Assembly: GCA_028823235.1 (NCBI GenBank)
Contig: JAPKBW010000009.1
Location: 1-64,000, forward strand
Source: Longimicrobiales bacterium
GTDB taxonomy: Bacteria > Gemmatimonadota > Gemmatimonadetes > Longimicrobiales > Gaopeijiaceae
Direction: 5' to 3'
Length of the DNA: 64,000 nucleotides
Shown: one piece after another, positions 46,000 through 55,829 of the stretch
How positions within the stretch are numbered: the first letter of the stretch is position 1
Layout: each line of letters begins with the position of its first letter
Notes under the pieces: model-generated
Databases searched by the model: none
What the model was told of the DNA's origin: nothing
Seen by the model: the letters and a program-made list of their open reading frames with translations, nothing else
Position numbers and translations under genes: made by a program

Positions 46000-46039
46000 G
46001 AGAAGAAAGCGGGCCGGGCGGCTGAGCCGTCCGACCCGC
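46000..46039 (-). terminator. terminator of the def-htpX gene run
   Basis: On the minus strand a 14-bp stem with one mismatch (46026-46039 with 46009-46022, 3-nt loop) is followed by TTTCTTCT. It stands 34 bp after the htpX stop and before uvrA, so it closes the long upstream gene run. Confidence 0.7.
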
Positions 46040-46072
46040 CTCTGCAGTGGGTCACACAAGGTGCTCGATCGG

Positions 46073-46918
46073 TCAGATCTGGACCTGAGCGAGAGCGGCG
46101 ATGCGCTCCTCTGTCGGCGGGTGGGTACGGAACAGTGACTTCAGCCCGCGCCCGGCGTCGCCCGACAGCGGATTGATGATCGCCAGATGGGCCGCGGCTG
46201 GCTGCACCTGCATTGGCGTACGCATAGCAACGGCTTCGATCCGCTCGAGAGCACTCATGAGTCCGCGTGGGTTACCGACGATCCGAACTGCAGTCGCATC
46301 GGCCTGAAATTCGTTCTGGCGACTGATGGCCATCTGAACGATCATCGCAGCGATCGGCGCCACGATCGCCATGAGCAGAAGCACGAAGGGATTGTTGTCA
46401 CCGTCGTCTCGGCCCGTCCCAAGAATGACTCCCCACTTCGCAATGCTCGCGAAGAGGCCAATGGCGCCGGCCATGCCGGCAGCCAGCGTACCGACCAACA
46501 TATGGCGGTGTTTGATGTGGGCCAGCTCGTGTGCGATGACACCCTCCAGCTCACTCTCATTGAGCGTGTTCATTAGCCCGAGCGTGACGCAGACCACCGC
46601 ATGCTGCGCGTTTCGACCCGTGGCAAAAGCGTTCGCCTGAGGCGATGGCGCTAGCGCGACGGTCGGCATCGGCAGTCCGGCTCGCTGCCGGAGACGATCA
46701 ACCATCTGGTACAGTCCGGGAGCGTCCTCCGGCCCAATGATCTTTGCCTTGTACATCTTCAGGACGGCTTTGTCACTGAACCAGTACGTGAAGACATTCA
46801 TGCCCATGGCGATCACAAAGAAGAGCGCAGCTCCCCCGGATCCTCCCATGTAGTTGCCAAACGCCACCAGAATCAGCGTCATGGCCGTCATCATCCCTGC
46901 GACCTTCGCGATCTGCAT
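46073..46918 (-). CDS. htpX: membrane zinc metalloprotease HtpX
   Basis: 281 aa. M48 motif HELAHIKH, flanking transmembrane segments (about 10-45 and 140-195) and the NEFQADATA segment with the third zinc ligand are present. It degrades misfolded inner-membrane proteins. It starts directly after the TamB stop, closing an envelope-assembly stretch. Confidence 0.94.
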   Translation of the reverse strand: MQIAKVAGMMTAMTLILVAFGNYMGGSGGAALFFVIAMGMNVFTYWFSDKAVLKMYKAKIIGPEDAPGLYQMVDRLRQRAGLPMPTVALAPSPQANAFATGRNAQHAVVCVTLGLMNTLNESELEGVIAHELAHIKHRHMLVGTLAAGMAGAIGLFASIAKWGVILGTGRDDGDNNPFVLLLMAIVAPIAAMIVQMAISRQNEFQADATAVRIVGNPRGLMSALERIEAVAMRTPMQVQPAAAHLAIINPLSGDAGRGLKSLFRTHPPTEERIAALAQVQI

Positions 46919-49900
46919 CTAGCCCTGCTCCTCGTTATTCAGTTGCGGTGGATCATCTCCGTCGGGGTTGTACCCCCACTCGCGGAAAAAGAACACACCG
47001 AGAATCCGTTCGTTCTCGAGCAGCCCGTTCGAGGAACCGAGAAGCTGACTTCCGCTCCTCAGGAAGCGATCCTCGAAAAAGCCCTCAACATTGTAATCGT
47101 CGGTCAATGCCCACTCGACGCGCACTCCGGCCACGGCGTTCTGCGAGCCAGTGTCGAAGGGACGGATCACCATCACGACAAAGGCATCGGGTCCGACGTA
47201 CCGACCCAGTTCGATCTGGGTATCCCTCTGCCCTTCAGCGCCCAGCGACTGCGTCCCGCCCTGCTGCTGAACAGAGAAGTAGTCGAGCGAGAAGAGTTCG
47301 CGGGCGATCGCCGTGCCGAATTGATTCGCGAACGCACCGCCAACGTAGGTGACCAAGCCGCCACCGATTGAGTTGACGGCATTGCTTCGCTGAATCTGTC
47401 CGACTTCGGCTCCATTCCGTCCGCCCAACGAGCCGCTGGGTTGGCCAAAGATCAGGTATGACACCAGATCCTCTTCTGCGAGGCCGGTCTCCTCAGTCGT
47501 CAACGTCACAACCGGCTGGACCAGTGATCCTCCGACCTGGGCGTTCACTACGAAGTGGGCGTCATTCGGTCTTCGAATTCGACTGGTCCCCTGAATATCG
47601 AGATCTGGGTTCATTCCAGGCCGCCCGATGAAGCGCACCGCCCCACCATCGACCTCGAACGCCCGCCCTAGAACGAGATGCGAGCCCCGCACCGCCTCGA
47701 GATTCCCGATCAGCACGAAGTCACTAGCAGACCGATCGTATACCACAAGGAGGTCGCCACTCAACTCGACGTTCGACTCGATCGACCTGAGCCAGCTGCC
47801 GCGCGGCACAGACAGGTTCACAGAGACCCGAAGATTGTCGAAGAATGGATTCTGGAATCCCGCGAGCAGGGGCCGAGAGACGAGCGCCGTGGTGTCGACA
47901 GCCATGCTCCCGTCGAACAGGAAGGGGTCGTTCAGGTTCACGACCCCAGCCGCACGTTGCAGTTCGTCCACGTAGATCGTGCCCTCGTCCACCTGAATAT
48001 CTCCACTGACGAGCGGCCGGCGGTACGTACCCCCTAGGACAAAGCTCCCTGAAACCAGCCCCTCGATGTCGGGTCGGTCGACTGCCAGGAAGTGATCGAA
48101 GGAAAACGTGAGATCCAGGACCGGGTCCCGGACAGGCGCGAGCAGCACGGTTCCAGTGACCGTGGAGCTACCTATACCCGTCGAGGTGAGCGCGACATCG
48201 ACGGTGCGATCTGGCCGCAGGTGCAGGTCGCCATTCACCGCGGTGTGGCGGACGCCGATCGCTTCGACCGACCACTCCCCATCGGAAAGTGTAAGCGTGC
48301 CCTCGGGCTCCGGATCGACCGGCGTGCCTCGAATCGACACCTTTCCGGAGACACTTCCCAGCACTCCCTCAAGGGAGCTCACATAGCTCACAGCGATCGC
48401 AGCATCGAGGGAATCAGCCACAATCTGAACGGCCATCGGCGCATCGACGATCCGCTCCTCGACGTCGGTTAGCGACAGGTCGACTGGGAAGAGACCACTC
48501 GCCCGCAGGACGTCCGCCGCCCCGTCCCAGCCCCGTATGTCGAAATCAACACTCTTGTTTTCGTACGTCAGTGAACCATCGAATCGACTGAGTTGCATGG
48601 TGCCGTACCGCCCCCCGTCGACCGCGAAGTCGGCCTCGATGAGCGGAGCTTCTGAAGGCCCCTGCACCGCGACATCGAGGGCAACGTGACCACTAACGGC
48701 CAGATCCTCGCGCTGCGCGACCTGCAGGGCCTTCTCCATGTGCAATCCGTCGATGGTCAGGCGGAAGTCGCTCTCGCCTCTCCGGGCCAGCGTGCCGTCG
48801 ACCACCATGGTCATTGGGTCGTCGTCCGTACGGATGATCTCGAGACTATCGACCGTCAAGGTCGATCCGTCCCAGGCCACCCTGCCCGGTCGGGCCAGAT
48901 CCCAGAAAAGCTCATCGACCTGCACCGACGCCTCTGTGAGGTCGACCTCACCACCGACGGAATCGAACTCGAAGGCGCCCACCGCTCGGTACTGCTCCCC
49001 CTGCCTGCGTACGAGTTCGACACGGCCCCCACCTCCAAGCTCGGACATGTCCGCCTCGAAGCCACCGCGCTCGAATACGCGATTCCCCCAGGTGATACCC
49101 TCTGCGCTTGCCCCAATCTGCCACTCGCCTGTTCTCGCCGGCAGGCTTGTTGCGGTGAAAAGAACGCGTGCGGTATCGACCCGATTTCGCTGATAGGCTA
49201 GGTCGAACACATCAACAATGACTCCGATATCGAGGTTCCGGAGCTCTCCACTGATATTGGCGGCTCCCTTTACCTCACCTCGGAGGGCCACGTCTCGCTC
49301 CAGTGGCAGCGTGTCGGGGTCTGTCCCTTCGAACCGGAGAAGCTCGAGGTCCAAAGCCGAGAGCGTGTCTCTCACCGTTACATCGTCGCCGACACCCATG
49401 AGCAGCGGGCGAAATCCAACAAGAGATGAGCCGGCGAAGGAAACCCGGGCACTTCCGAAGGCACCCTCAGCGAGGCCGAGTCGGCCGCCACCATCTACTT
49501 CGATTCCGGCGACATTTCCAAAAAGGGAGTCGGCGATCAGTACACCACGTGACACTCGAACGCCTGTGTTGAACGTGTCGACACGGACGAGCCCGACCTG
49601 CGATTCCATTGCCACCAAGGTGGCCGAGAGCTCCATCGAGTCGACCGAGAATCCGCGCCCCTCAAGGTCGAGTTGTCCGCTCCATACGGTTTCCACTGGG
49701 ACGCTCCCTGTCACCGTGGCGAGAGGGAGCGCATCTCCTGTGGCACGGAGGCGATAACTCGCCGCCAGATCGGTAACGTCCATAGCGCCATCGAGCAGGA
49801 TCGTCCCGCTTCCTGCGATGAGGTCCGCCGTCATGCGGAGGTCGCTCAGTGGCCCATCAAGGTTCAATAGACCGGCAACCGATCCCCTCAGGTCCAGCTC

Positions 49901-51568
49901 CGGCGCCAGACTAGAGAACACTCCGATCGACAAGGGCAACAAGTCGACGTCGAGTGATGTGATCCAGTCGCCGACCTCGAGCGCGCGCCAGACCGTGCCT
50001 CGCACATCAAAATTCGATTGGAGGCCGGTACTCGACTGGTGGTTCAACGAGGCAGCAACGTGCAGGCCATCATCGAGTCGCCCTTCGACTTCGATCGTGC
50101 CGAAGCCATCCCCACCCCATGGCACACCAGGCCAGAGCGCTTCGAGAATGGTGTAATTGAGCGGATCCAGAGTCGCGCGGAGCCCACGTGCGCCCGGGTT
50201 GTCCCCTTGGATGATTGTTCCGACAAAATCGGCCGTCACGGGGCTACCACTGTAGCCCGTAGGGACCAGAGTGACCCGTCCCTCGGCCTCGAGCTCATCA
50301 AGCGTACCAGAGAAAACAGCGTCACCACTCAGCCACCCTTCGATCGGCAGTTCTCGCTGGAGCCACGGCTCAAGTCGCTCGAGTGTGATGGGATTGGCCG
50401 ACACGTTCAGGTTCTGCATCGAAATTTCTTCGGCGAACCGGACCGGCCCGTCGAAAACCATCTGACTTGCCTCGAGTTCGACCTCCATCGGATGCATTTC
50501 GATCAACACGCCACCACCGGTCCGCAACCTAGCAGCTCCGCGGTACCGACCTTCCGGCACCCTGGAGTCGATCCACCTTACGTCATCGAGATCTGCCCAT
50601 CCATCGGTCGCGAGGGTCGCACGGAAGGTCCAAGGTGCACCCTCACTCTCCGGACCCACCGCGATGTCTCCCTCGAGCAGAGAACCCGCTGCGAGCCGGA
50701 AAGCCAGCTCCGTGACGTCGATGCCCGCACTCTTGCTGTAGGCCAAGCGCCCGAACGCCTCACGCACTCGGAGTGGCTCGACGAGTATCGAAATCTCCGA
50801 CGAGAACGACGCGAGCCGCGCAGAAAATTGTTCCGCTGCGTCCAACGACAGAACTGCTTCTTCGACGTCGAGGTCGAGCGAGTCGAAACGCAGGACTCTG
50901 AGGGGCTCACCATTGGGTCCAGAGACAACGAGCGGGTGTGAAGGATCCGGAGCGGGAGCTATGATCCGCACCTTGCCATCCCGGATACCGACGCGTCCCA
51001 GCGAGAAGGCATCGGCAGCCGGTGCCCCGGGATCTCGCGGCTGCCCGTCGACAAGGAACTGCGTGATGTTCGCCGGTTGGTCGGCCGTATAGCTCGAAAT
51101 CTCGAGGTCGAGGCCCCAGATGATGGTCGAACGGATCGGGGGACCGCCGAAGATCGCAGCGGGGAGCGAGTACCGAAGCTCGACAGAGTCGGCTGTCGCA
51201 AAAGGTCGTCCGTCGGAGGTCTCCAGCTGAAAGCCCACCAGTGTCGCACCGGTCAGGAGTGTCCCACTGCGGACACTATCGACCGACAGTTTGCCGGCCA
51301 CCGCACTCTCGACTCGTGAGAGAGCCGCATCGAGAGCGAAGTTCTGTCCGCGACGGGTCTGGGAGAGCAGCGCAATCGCCAGCACAATGAGCAGCACTGT
51401 CCCTACCGCGGTCCGCCAGAAGCGCCGAGTCCACGGACGTGCTCGAGCGAGCACCCCTAGGGTGGGCCTGCGCCACTCGGTGCGGCGAGCGGATGAGTCC
51501 GCCACCGCAGACGCCGCTTGAGCATCCGCCGCGGGCTCCCCCACCGCCTCTTCCGGAAGCTCTCCCAT
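46919..51568 (-). CDS. tamB: TamB-family inter-membrane transport protein
   Basis: 1,549 aa. One N-terminal transmembrane helix (about 52-70) is followed by a very long beta-rich periplasmic body and the TamB/DUF490 C-terminal domain, which includes GRPGMNPDLDIQGTSRI, SYLIFGQPSG and the final YNPDGDDPP. Such proteins bridge inner and outer membranes and are tied to outer-membrane protein or lipid transfer. Its ATG shares a base with the Omp85 stop (TGATG), the usual tamA-tamB partnership. Confidence 0.9.
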   Translation of the reverse strand: MGELPEEAVGEPAADAQAASAVADSSARRTEWRRPTLGVLARARPWTRRFWRTAVGTVLLIVLAIALLSQTRRGQNFALDAALSRVESAVAGKLSVDSVRSGTLLTGATLVGFQLETSDGRPFATADSVELRYSLPAAIFGGPPIRSTIIWGLDLEISSYTADQPANITQFLVDGQPRDPGAPAADAFSLGRVGIRDGKVRIIAPAPDPSHPLVVSGPNGEPLRVLRFDSLDLDVEEAVLSLDAAEQFSARLASFSSEISILVEPLRVREAFGRLAYSKSAGIDVTELAFRLAAGSLLEGDIAVGPESEGAPWTFRATLATDGWADLDDVRWIDSRVPEGRYRGAARLRTGGGVLIEMHPMEVELEASQMVFDGPVRFAEEISMQNLNVSANPITLERLEPWLQRELPIEGWLSGDAVFSGTLDELEAEGRVTLVPTGYSGSPVTADFVGTIIQGDNPGARGLRATLDPLNYTILEALWPGVPWGGDGFGTIEVEGRLDDGLHVAASLNHQSSTGLQSNFDVRGTVWRALEVGDWITSLDVDLLPLSIGVFSSLAPELDLRGSVAGLLNLDGPLSDLRMTADLIAGSGTILLDGAMDVTDLAASYRLRATGDALPLATVTGSVPVETVWSGQLDLEGRGFSVDSMELSATLVAMESQVGLVRVDTFNTGVRVSRGVLIADSLFGNVAGIEVDGGGRLGLAEGAFGSARVSFAGSSLVGFRPLLMGVGDDVTVRDTLSALDLELLRFEGTDPDTLPLERDVALRGEVKGAANISGELRNLDIGVIVDVFDLAYQRNRVDTARVLFTATSLPARTGEWQIGASAEGITWGNRVFERGGFEADMSELGGGGRVELVRRQGEQYRAVGAFEFDSVGGEVDLTEASVQVDELFWDLARPGRVAWDGSTLTVDSLEIIRTDDDPMTMVVDGTLARRGESDFRLTIDGLHMEKALQVAQREDLAVSGHVALDVAVQGPSEAPLIEADFAVDGGRYGTMQLSRFDGSLTYENKSVDFDIRGWDGAADVLRASGLFPVDLSLTDVEERIVDAPMAVQIVADSLDAAIAVSYVSSLEGVLGSVSGKVSIRGTPVDPEPEGTLTLSDGEWSVEAIGVRHTAVNGDLHLRPDRTVDVALTSTGIGSSTVTGTVLLAPVRDPVLDLTFSFDHFLAVDRPDIEGLVSGSFVLGGTYRRPLVSGDIQVDEGTIYVDELQRAAGVVNLNDPFLFDGSMAVDTTALVSRPLLAGFQNPFFDNLRVSVNLSVPRGSWLRSIESNVELSGDLLVVYDRSASDFVLIGNLEAVRGSHLVLGRAFEVDGGAVRFIGRPGMNPDLDIQGTSRIRRPNDAHFVVNAQVGGSLVQPVVTLTTEETGLAEEDLVSYLIFGQPSGSLGGRNGAEVGQIQRSNAVNSIGGGLVTYVGGAFANQFGTAIARELFSLDYFSVQQQGGTQSLGAEGQRDTQIELGRYVGPDAFVVMVIRPFDTGSQNAVAGVRVEWALTDDYNVEGFFEDRFLRSGSQLLGSSNGLLENERILGVFFFREWGYNPDGDDPPQLNNEEQG

Positions 51569-53877
51569 CAGAATGCCTGTCCGATCGACACGTGAAGCTG
51601 CAGTCCACGATCTTTCACACCGAACAGGAACGGGTTAGGCAGGAACACCAACTGCCCCGTGCTCACATAGCTGGTGGTCATCCCGTCGACGACGAGTCTG
51701 GCCGTTTCCTGATCCTGACCAGCCACGTAGAGGCGGATCGTCTCGGTAACCGCATTAAGCTCTTCGGCATCGCGGAATCGATACGCCACGTCGATGCGGA
51801 GCGGGCCCACCGGACTTGGCACGCGAACGCCGACCCCCGGCGTGAATTCCATACTGCTCAGGGAGATCGACTCATGGGCCGCCCATGCCTGCCCCGCGTC
51901 CGTGAACAGTACGCCTTCGATTGAGCCCGCGATCGGAAACCGAAGCTCCACGTTCAACTCGATCAGACGGGTCCCACCGGTAGGCTGCGGATTCATCAGC
52001 GCGTCCGGGTGGGGGACACAGGTTATGTGCCCGGTGACCGGATTTGCGATCAGGTCCGCCGCCGAACACATGCCCCCTAGGCCTTCGGTTTCCGACAGGA
52101 GAATCTGGGGGTCGGAGAAGAGGACCCGGGGACCCAGCCGGCTTTGTGCGAAGCCACGCACGGAGTTGGCGCCACCCGTGTAGAAGCGCTTCTGGGGGTG
52201 TACGATGTCCGGGGCCTCCCCCCCCCCCGAGGCAGCGAGGCCTTCGAACCCTCCGGGCCCCACCCAACCGCCACGCGCTCGCATCGCAAAGACGCTCGAA
52301 CTCACGGGGATATACCGCGACGCCTCAGCTACAATGCGGTCATACCTGAAATCCGATGCGGTCCACGGGGCTGCGTGCTCGAGGTCGAGCAGAACACGGT
52401 ATCCGGCGCGCGGATTCAGAATGTCGTCCGAGCGGTCGCGGGTGAGGTTCAGCCCAACCGGCGACAGCCAGATGGCACCCTCAAGTTCCACAATGTCATC
52501 GGGGTTACAGACGAGAAAACCCGTGCAATAAAGGACATTGTCGGCGTCGAGTTCGGACAGTTCCGGCCGGTAGAATCCAGTGAGCTGCGTTTTCAGAGAA
52601 ATGGTCCGCGACAGCCCGACCTGCGCACCGACCGCCCGCCGCACGAAGACGTCGGGCAGTGACTGACGCTCTGCGTAAATGGAGGCTGTCAGCGAGTTTC
52701 GGGTCGAGAAAATCCGGGGCTGAACAAAGTCGACAGACGCCAGACCAGTGAGACGTGTGAACTTCTCATCCGAACCACTCTGCGGACACAGGGGCTCGCT
52801 GGCCACCGAAGCCAGAAGGTTTCCGACCCTGCCGCGGACCTGAAGCAAACGACCACCACCCGCGAAATTCCGAGCGGTCCACCGTGCTTCCACGTTCAGG
52901 CACTCGGCAGAGTTCCAGCCTCCACCTACGCGAACTCGGTAGGGGTCACCCTCCTGGAGGGTGATCTCGAGATCGACAGATGGGTCACGATCAAGCGCCG
53001 CCGTGTCAGGCACCACGGAAGCGTTCCGTATGATCTCGAGCCCGTAAAGTCTTCGGGTCGCTTCCTCGATCTCGCTGCGGCGGTATGGATCTCCGGTGGT
53101 CAACTGCGCCGTTCGTAGGACCGTCCCGACACTGAGATCATCCGTCCCATCCACCGTGATGTCCCCGTATGTGGTCTGCGGGCCAACGACGATCTCGAAG
53201 GTGACGATTGCGTTGTAGCGGTCCCCCGCAGGACGAAATGCGCTCAGATACACCTCGGCGTAAGCATGCCCGTCGTCCGTGAGACGACGAGCCAGCGTGT
53301 CCCGGGTCGCATCGAGTTCGAGCGTGCTCAATCGGTCGCCCGGGCGAATCGGCAGATCCACGAGGAGGCCCTCTCCGTCGTAGTCGTCAGCTCCCACGAA
53401 TTCGATGCTGTCTGCGATAACGGGAGGTCCTTCCACGACCCGGAACATCACTTCCGCGTTCGCACCCGCACGCGTGACCACCGCGGTGTCGACCAACACC
53501 TCTCGGAAGCCGCGCTGGCGGTACCACAGAGTGAGGCGCGCACGATCTCTGGGAAGATCTCGATCGCGAAGCTGCGAGCGGCTCAAGGAGAAACCGATAC
53601 CGAGCGGACAGAACGGAATCGGGAAGTAGAACACCCAGGACCGGCAAGCAGTCTCGCGGGTGACAATAGCGCGCGCGAGTGAATCGCCAGGAAAGGTCTC
53701 GTTCCCTTCGAAGGTCACGCCCTTCACTTCGGGCCCGCGCAACTGGGCCTCAACCGACGACGGAATCGCCAACAGGAGAGTCAGCGAAACGAGGGTTACG
53801 AATACACCGAACGGGTCGAGCCGGATAGCTAGACCCGAACGAGGCAGCTTACGGCGACTCGCATTCGCCTTAGCCAT
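51568..53877 (-). CDS. Omp85-family outer-membrane assembly protein (BamA/TamA-like)
   Basis: 769 aa. Signal peptide (hydrophobic FGVFVTLVSLTLLLA, ending SSVEAQ), about three to four POTRA domains (for example VKGVTFEGNETFPGDSL and ITVDGTDDLSVG), then a 16-strand barrel with the family signature GGANSVRGF. Pairing with tamB suggests the TamA role, but BamA is also possible because no other Omp85 gene is in view. The ATG at 53877 overlaps the stop of the 60-aa gene by 8 nt. Confidence 0.88.
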   Translation of the reverse strand: MAKANASRRKLPRSGLAIRLDPFGVFVTLVSLTLLLAIPSSVEAQLRGPEVKGVTFEGNETFPGDSLARAIVTRETACRSWVFYFPIPFCPLGIGFSLSRSQLRDRDLPRDRARLTLWYRQRGFREVLVDTAVVTRAGANAEVMFRVVEGPPVIADSIEFVGADDYDGEGLLVDLPIRPGDRLSTLELDATRDTLARRLTDDGHAYAEVYLSAFRPAGDRYNAIVTFEIVVGPQTTYGDITVDGTDDLSVGTVLRTAQLTTGDPYRRSEIEEATRRLYGLEIIRNASVVPDTAALDRDPSVDLEITLQEGDPYRVRVGGGWNSAECLNVEARWTARNFAGGGRLLQVRGRVGNLLASVASEPLCPQSGSDEKFTRLTGLASVDFVQPRIFSTRNSLTASIYAERQSLPDVFVRRAVGAQVGLSRTISLKTQLTGFYRPELSELDADNVLYCTGFLVCNPDDIVELEGAIWLSPVGLNLTRDRSDDILNPRAGYRVLLDLEHAAPWTASDFRYDRIVAEASRYIPVSSSVFAMRARGGWVGPGGFEGLAASGGGEAPDIVHPQKRFYTGGANSVRGFAQSRLGPRVLFSDPQILLSETEGLGGMCSAADLIANPVTGHITCVPHPDALMNPQPTGGTRLIELNVELRFPIAGSIEGVLFTDAGQAWAAHESISLSSMEFTPGVGVRVPSPVGPLRIDVAYRFRDAEELNAVTETIRLYVAGQDQETARLVVDGMTTSYVSTGQLVFLPNPFLFGVKDRGLQLHVSIGQAF

Positions 53878-54052
53878 CCGAGTCACTCGGCGGCTCAGGC
53901 AGCAGAGGGGCGTCAGGAAGCTCGTCTCTGGAGAGGAGAAGGCGGGTCACATACCACGCCGCAACGCCCACGGCGGCGCCGGTCGCGAGCGAGACCGCGG
54001 CACTCGTGGCCTGCTCTCCCTTTGAAAGCCGACGACGGCGGAACCGTGCCAT
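53870..54052 (-). CDS. 60-aa single-pass membrane protein, unrecognised
   Basis: Basic N-terminus (MARFRRRRLSKGE), one hydrophobic helix of about 22 residues (AAVSLATGAAVGVAAWYVTR) and a Pro/Asp-rich tail. Its ATG shares a base with the phosphoesterase stop (TGATG) and its stop overlaps the Omp85 ATG, so it is locked in the operon and likely real. Topology suggests an inner-membrane anchor with the tail outside. Confidence 0.65.
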   Translation of the reverse strand: MARFRRRRLSKGEQATSAAVSLATGAAVGVAAWYVTRLLLSRDELPDAPLLPEPPSDSDG

Positions 54053-54969
54053 CAGACTGCGCGCCCCTCTCTCGCTCCGTTCGTCGACGGTGAGCCCCGG
54101 GGTCGAAGACCGAATCGTACGACCCTCGTTTTCTCGAAATCCTCAGCAGCGGGGGCCCGCCGAAAAGGCGTCACCTCAATTTCGTCAGCACCGAAGCGGT
54201 GAACGCAGAGACTGTTCCACCCGGTCTCGACGCCTCGTCCTCTCTTCGACGTCGAGGTGCCCGTCACAAGAAACGGAAGCGGCACATCACTGTCAAAAAC
54301 AACCTCCCGTCCGCCGCGCACCGTCGAGACGCCAGTGATGTCGAGGTCGTCGGACGTCGTCAGGTGCAGTTGATGCACATGCCCGCCCAAGACGGCATCC
54401 GCACCCATTTCCCGAAACGCCGTGGCAATCTCTGCGGCTCGCGGCATCGGAGAGCCACCGTCGCCATCCGGAGCAGGCACAAAATGATGATGCGTCACCA
54501 CGATGCGCAGATCATCCAGGGAGGGCGCGGCAGCAAAGGCCTGGCGCGCAAAGTCGAGTTGTGACTCGTCGATCCGCCCGTTCACCACCGCCCGCCTTGG
54601 AGCCGCAGACGCCAGGGCGACGAATGTCGCTCCGGGTACGCGAGTCACGCTGTCACGCGCACGCCCACCCACGAAGGCGTCCCACTGCCCGAAAGGTGCG
54701 GCTATTCGCTCCCAAAATCGGTACAGCGGAACATCATGATTCCCCGGTGTCACGACAACGGGCGTGCCTGCTCCGAACCGGTCCAGTGTACGGCGGGCGA
54801 GCTGGAACTCTCCCCTTTGGGCACGCTGGGTCAGATCTCCGGAGACGACCACCACATCGGGGCTGACAGATTCGAATACGCGAAGCATGGCATCCGCCGC
54901 CTCAGGCAAAAACGGTGCACCTACCTGAAAATCTGAGGCATGGAATACGGTAAGCCGGGCGCCCTTCAC
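54052..54969 (-). CDS. calcineurin-like metallophosphoesterase
   Basis: 305 aa from the GTG at 54969, which overlaps the lgt stop (TAGTG); a longer upstream frame is antisense-like and discarded. Motifs in order: HASDFQVG, VVSGDLTQ, VTPGNHD, THHHFVP and GGHVHQ, a full metallophosphoesterase set, though the first DxH is changed to ASDFQ. Similar proteins act on cyclic nucleotides, UDP-diacylglucosamine (LpxH/LpxG) or phospholipids; the envelope context would suit a lipid role, unproven. Confidence 0.85.
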   Translation of the reverse strand: MKGARLTVFHASDFQVGAPFLPEAADAMLRVFESVSPDVVVVSGDLTQRAQRGEFQLARRTLDRFGAGTPVVVTPGNHDVPLYRFWERIAAPFGQWDAFVGGRARDSVTRVPGATFVALASAAPRRAVVNGRIDESQLDFARQAFAAAPSLDDLRIVVTHHHFVPAPDGDGGSPMPRAAEIATAFREMGADAVLGGHVHQLHLTTSDDLDITGVSTVRGGREVVFDSDVPLPFLVTGTSTSKRGRGVETGWNSLCVHRFGADEIEVTPFRRAPAAEDFEKTRVVRFGLRPRGSPSTNGAREGRAV

Positions 54970-55823
54970 TAGGCTTCTCCCGTCTCCGACGCCAGCTCGC
55001 CCCGCATCTTCACCAGACCCACGACGCCAAACGCCACGATGCCTAGGCTGATGAGTTGTGCGACGGTTAGGACGCCAAAGAATCGGTCGTCTTTCGCGCG
55101 CAGGAACTCGACCAGGAAACGCTCCATTCCGGCACAGGCGAGCCAGACCAGGAAAAGCCAGCCTGGTTTGTGTCTGTGACCCCGAATGCGCCAAAGGCCG
55201 AGGAAGATCAGAGTACTTATACCAACCTCGTACAACTGGGTCGGGTGGACCGGAACCACCTGGCCATACTCCTCGATCAGCGCCGGATCGACGGTCACAC
55301 CGAACATCTGCTCGATGTTCTGGACTGTGGTCGCCGGAGTGCCCCGTGGGAACCGAACGCCAAACCGAGAGGCGGTGGGGAGTCCCCAGTCATCACCGAC
55401 CATGAAGCAGCCGATACGGCCAACGCCGTACGCCAACGCCAACGCAGGGGCCATCAGGTCGGCAACAGACGGGACCGACATCTTCTGACGTCGGATCTCC
55501 CATATGACGAGGGCCGTCGCCAGCAAGAAGCCCCCGTACCAGACCAGCCCTCCGCGCGACATGAGCATCGCCCCAGGGTTTTCTACGAGGCGAGGCCAGT
55601 TCAGGAGAAGGTAGTAGCCCTTCGCTCCCAAGATCCCACCAACCACCGCCATGAAAACGAAGTCCCATGCCTTCTCTGGATCTTCGCCGACACGACGCAG
55701 TTCGGAACGGAGAACATACCCGGCGGTGAGGAACGCGAGGAGCATGAACACGCCGAAAGACGTGATCGGCTGGCTCCCGAGGAACGGGACCCAAGACGGA
55801 AGTTCAAAGAAGACGGGATACAT
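54969..55823 (-). CDS. lgt: prolipoprotein diacylglyceryl transferase
   Basis: 284 aa with seven hydrophobic segments. The Lgt signature GVGRIGCFMVGDDWG, the HPTQLYE motif and the SRGGLVWYGG region are present. It transfers diacylglycerol to the lipobox cysteine of exported lipoproteins, several of which are encoded in this window. Six bp separate it from tsaD. Confidence 0.96.
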   Translation of the reverse strand: MYPVFFELPSWVPFLGSQPITSFGVFMLLAFLTAGYVLRSELRRVGEDPEKAWDFVFMAVVGGILGAKGYYLLLNWPRLVENPGAMLMSRGGLVWYGGFLLATALVIWEIRRQKMSVPSVADLMAPALALAYGVGRIGCFMVGDDWGLPTASRFGVRFPRGTPATTVQNIEQMFGVTVDPALIEEYGQVVPVHPTQLYEVGISTLIFLGLWRIRGHRHKPGWLFLVWLACAGMERFLVEFLRAKDDRFFGVLTVAQLISLGIVAFGVVGLVKMRGELASETGEA

Positions 55824-55829
55824 AGGGTT

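Noticed and set aside
54970-55194. 75-residue N-terminal extension of the phosphoesterase
   Set aside because: It overlaps the end of lgt in another frame with Arg-rich unconserved sequence; the GTG at 54969 overlapping the lgt stop is the natural start.
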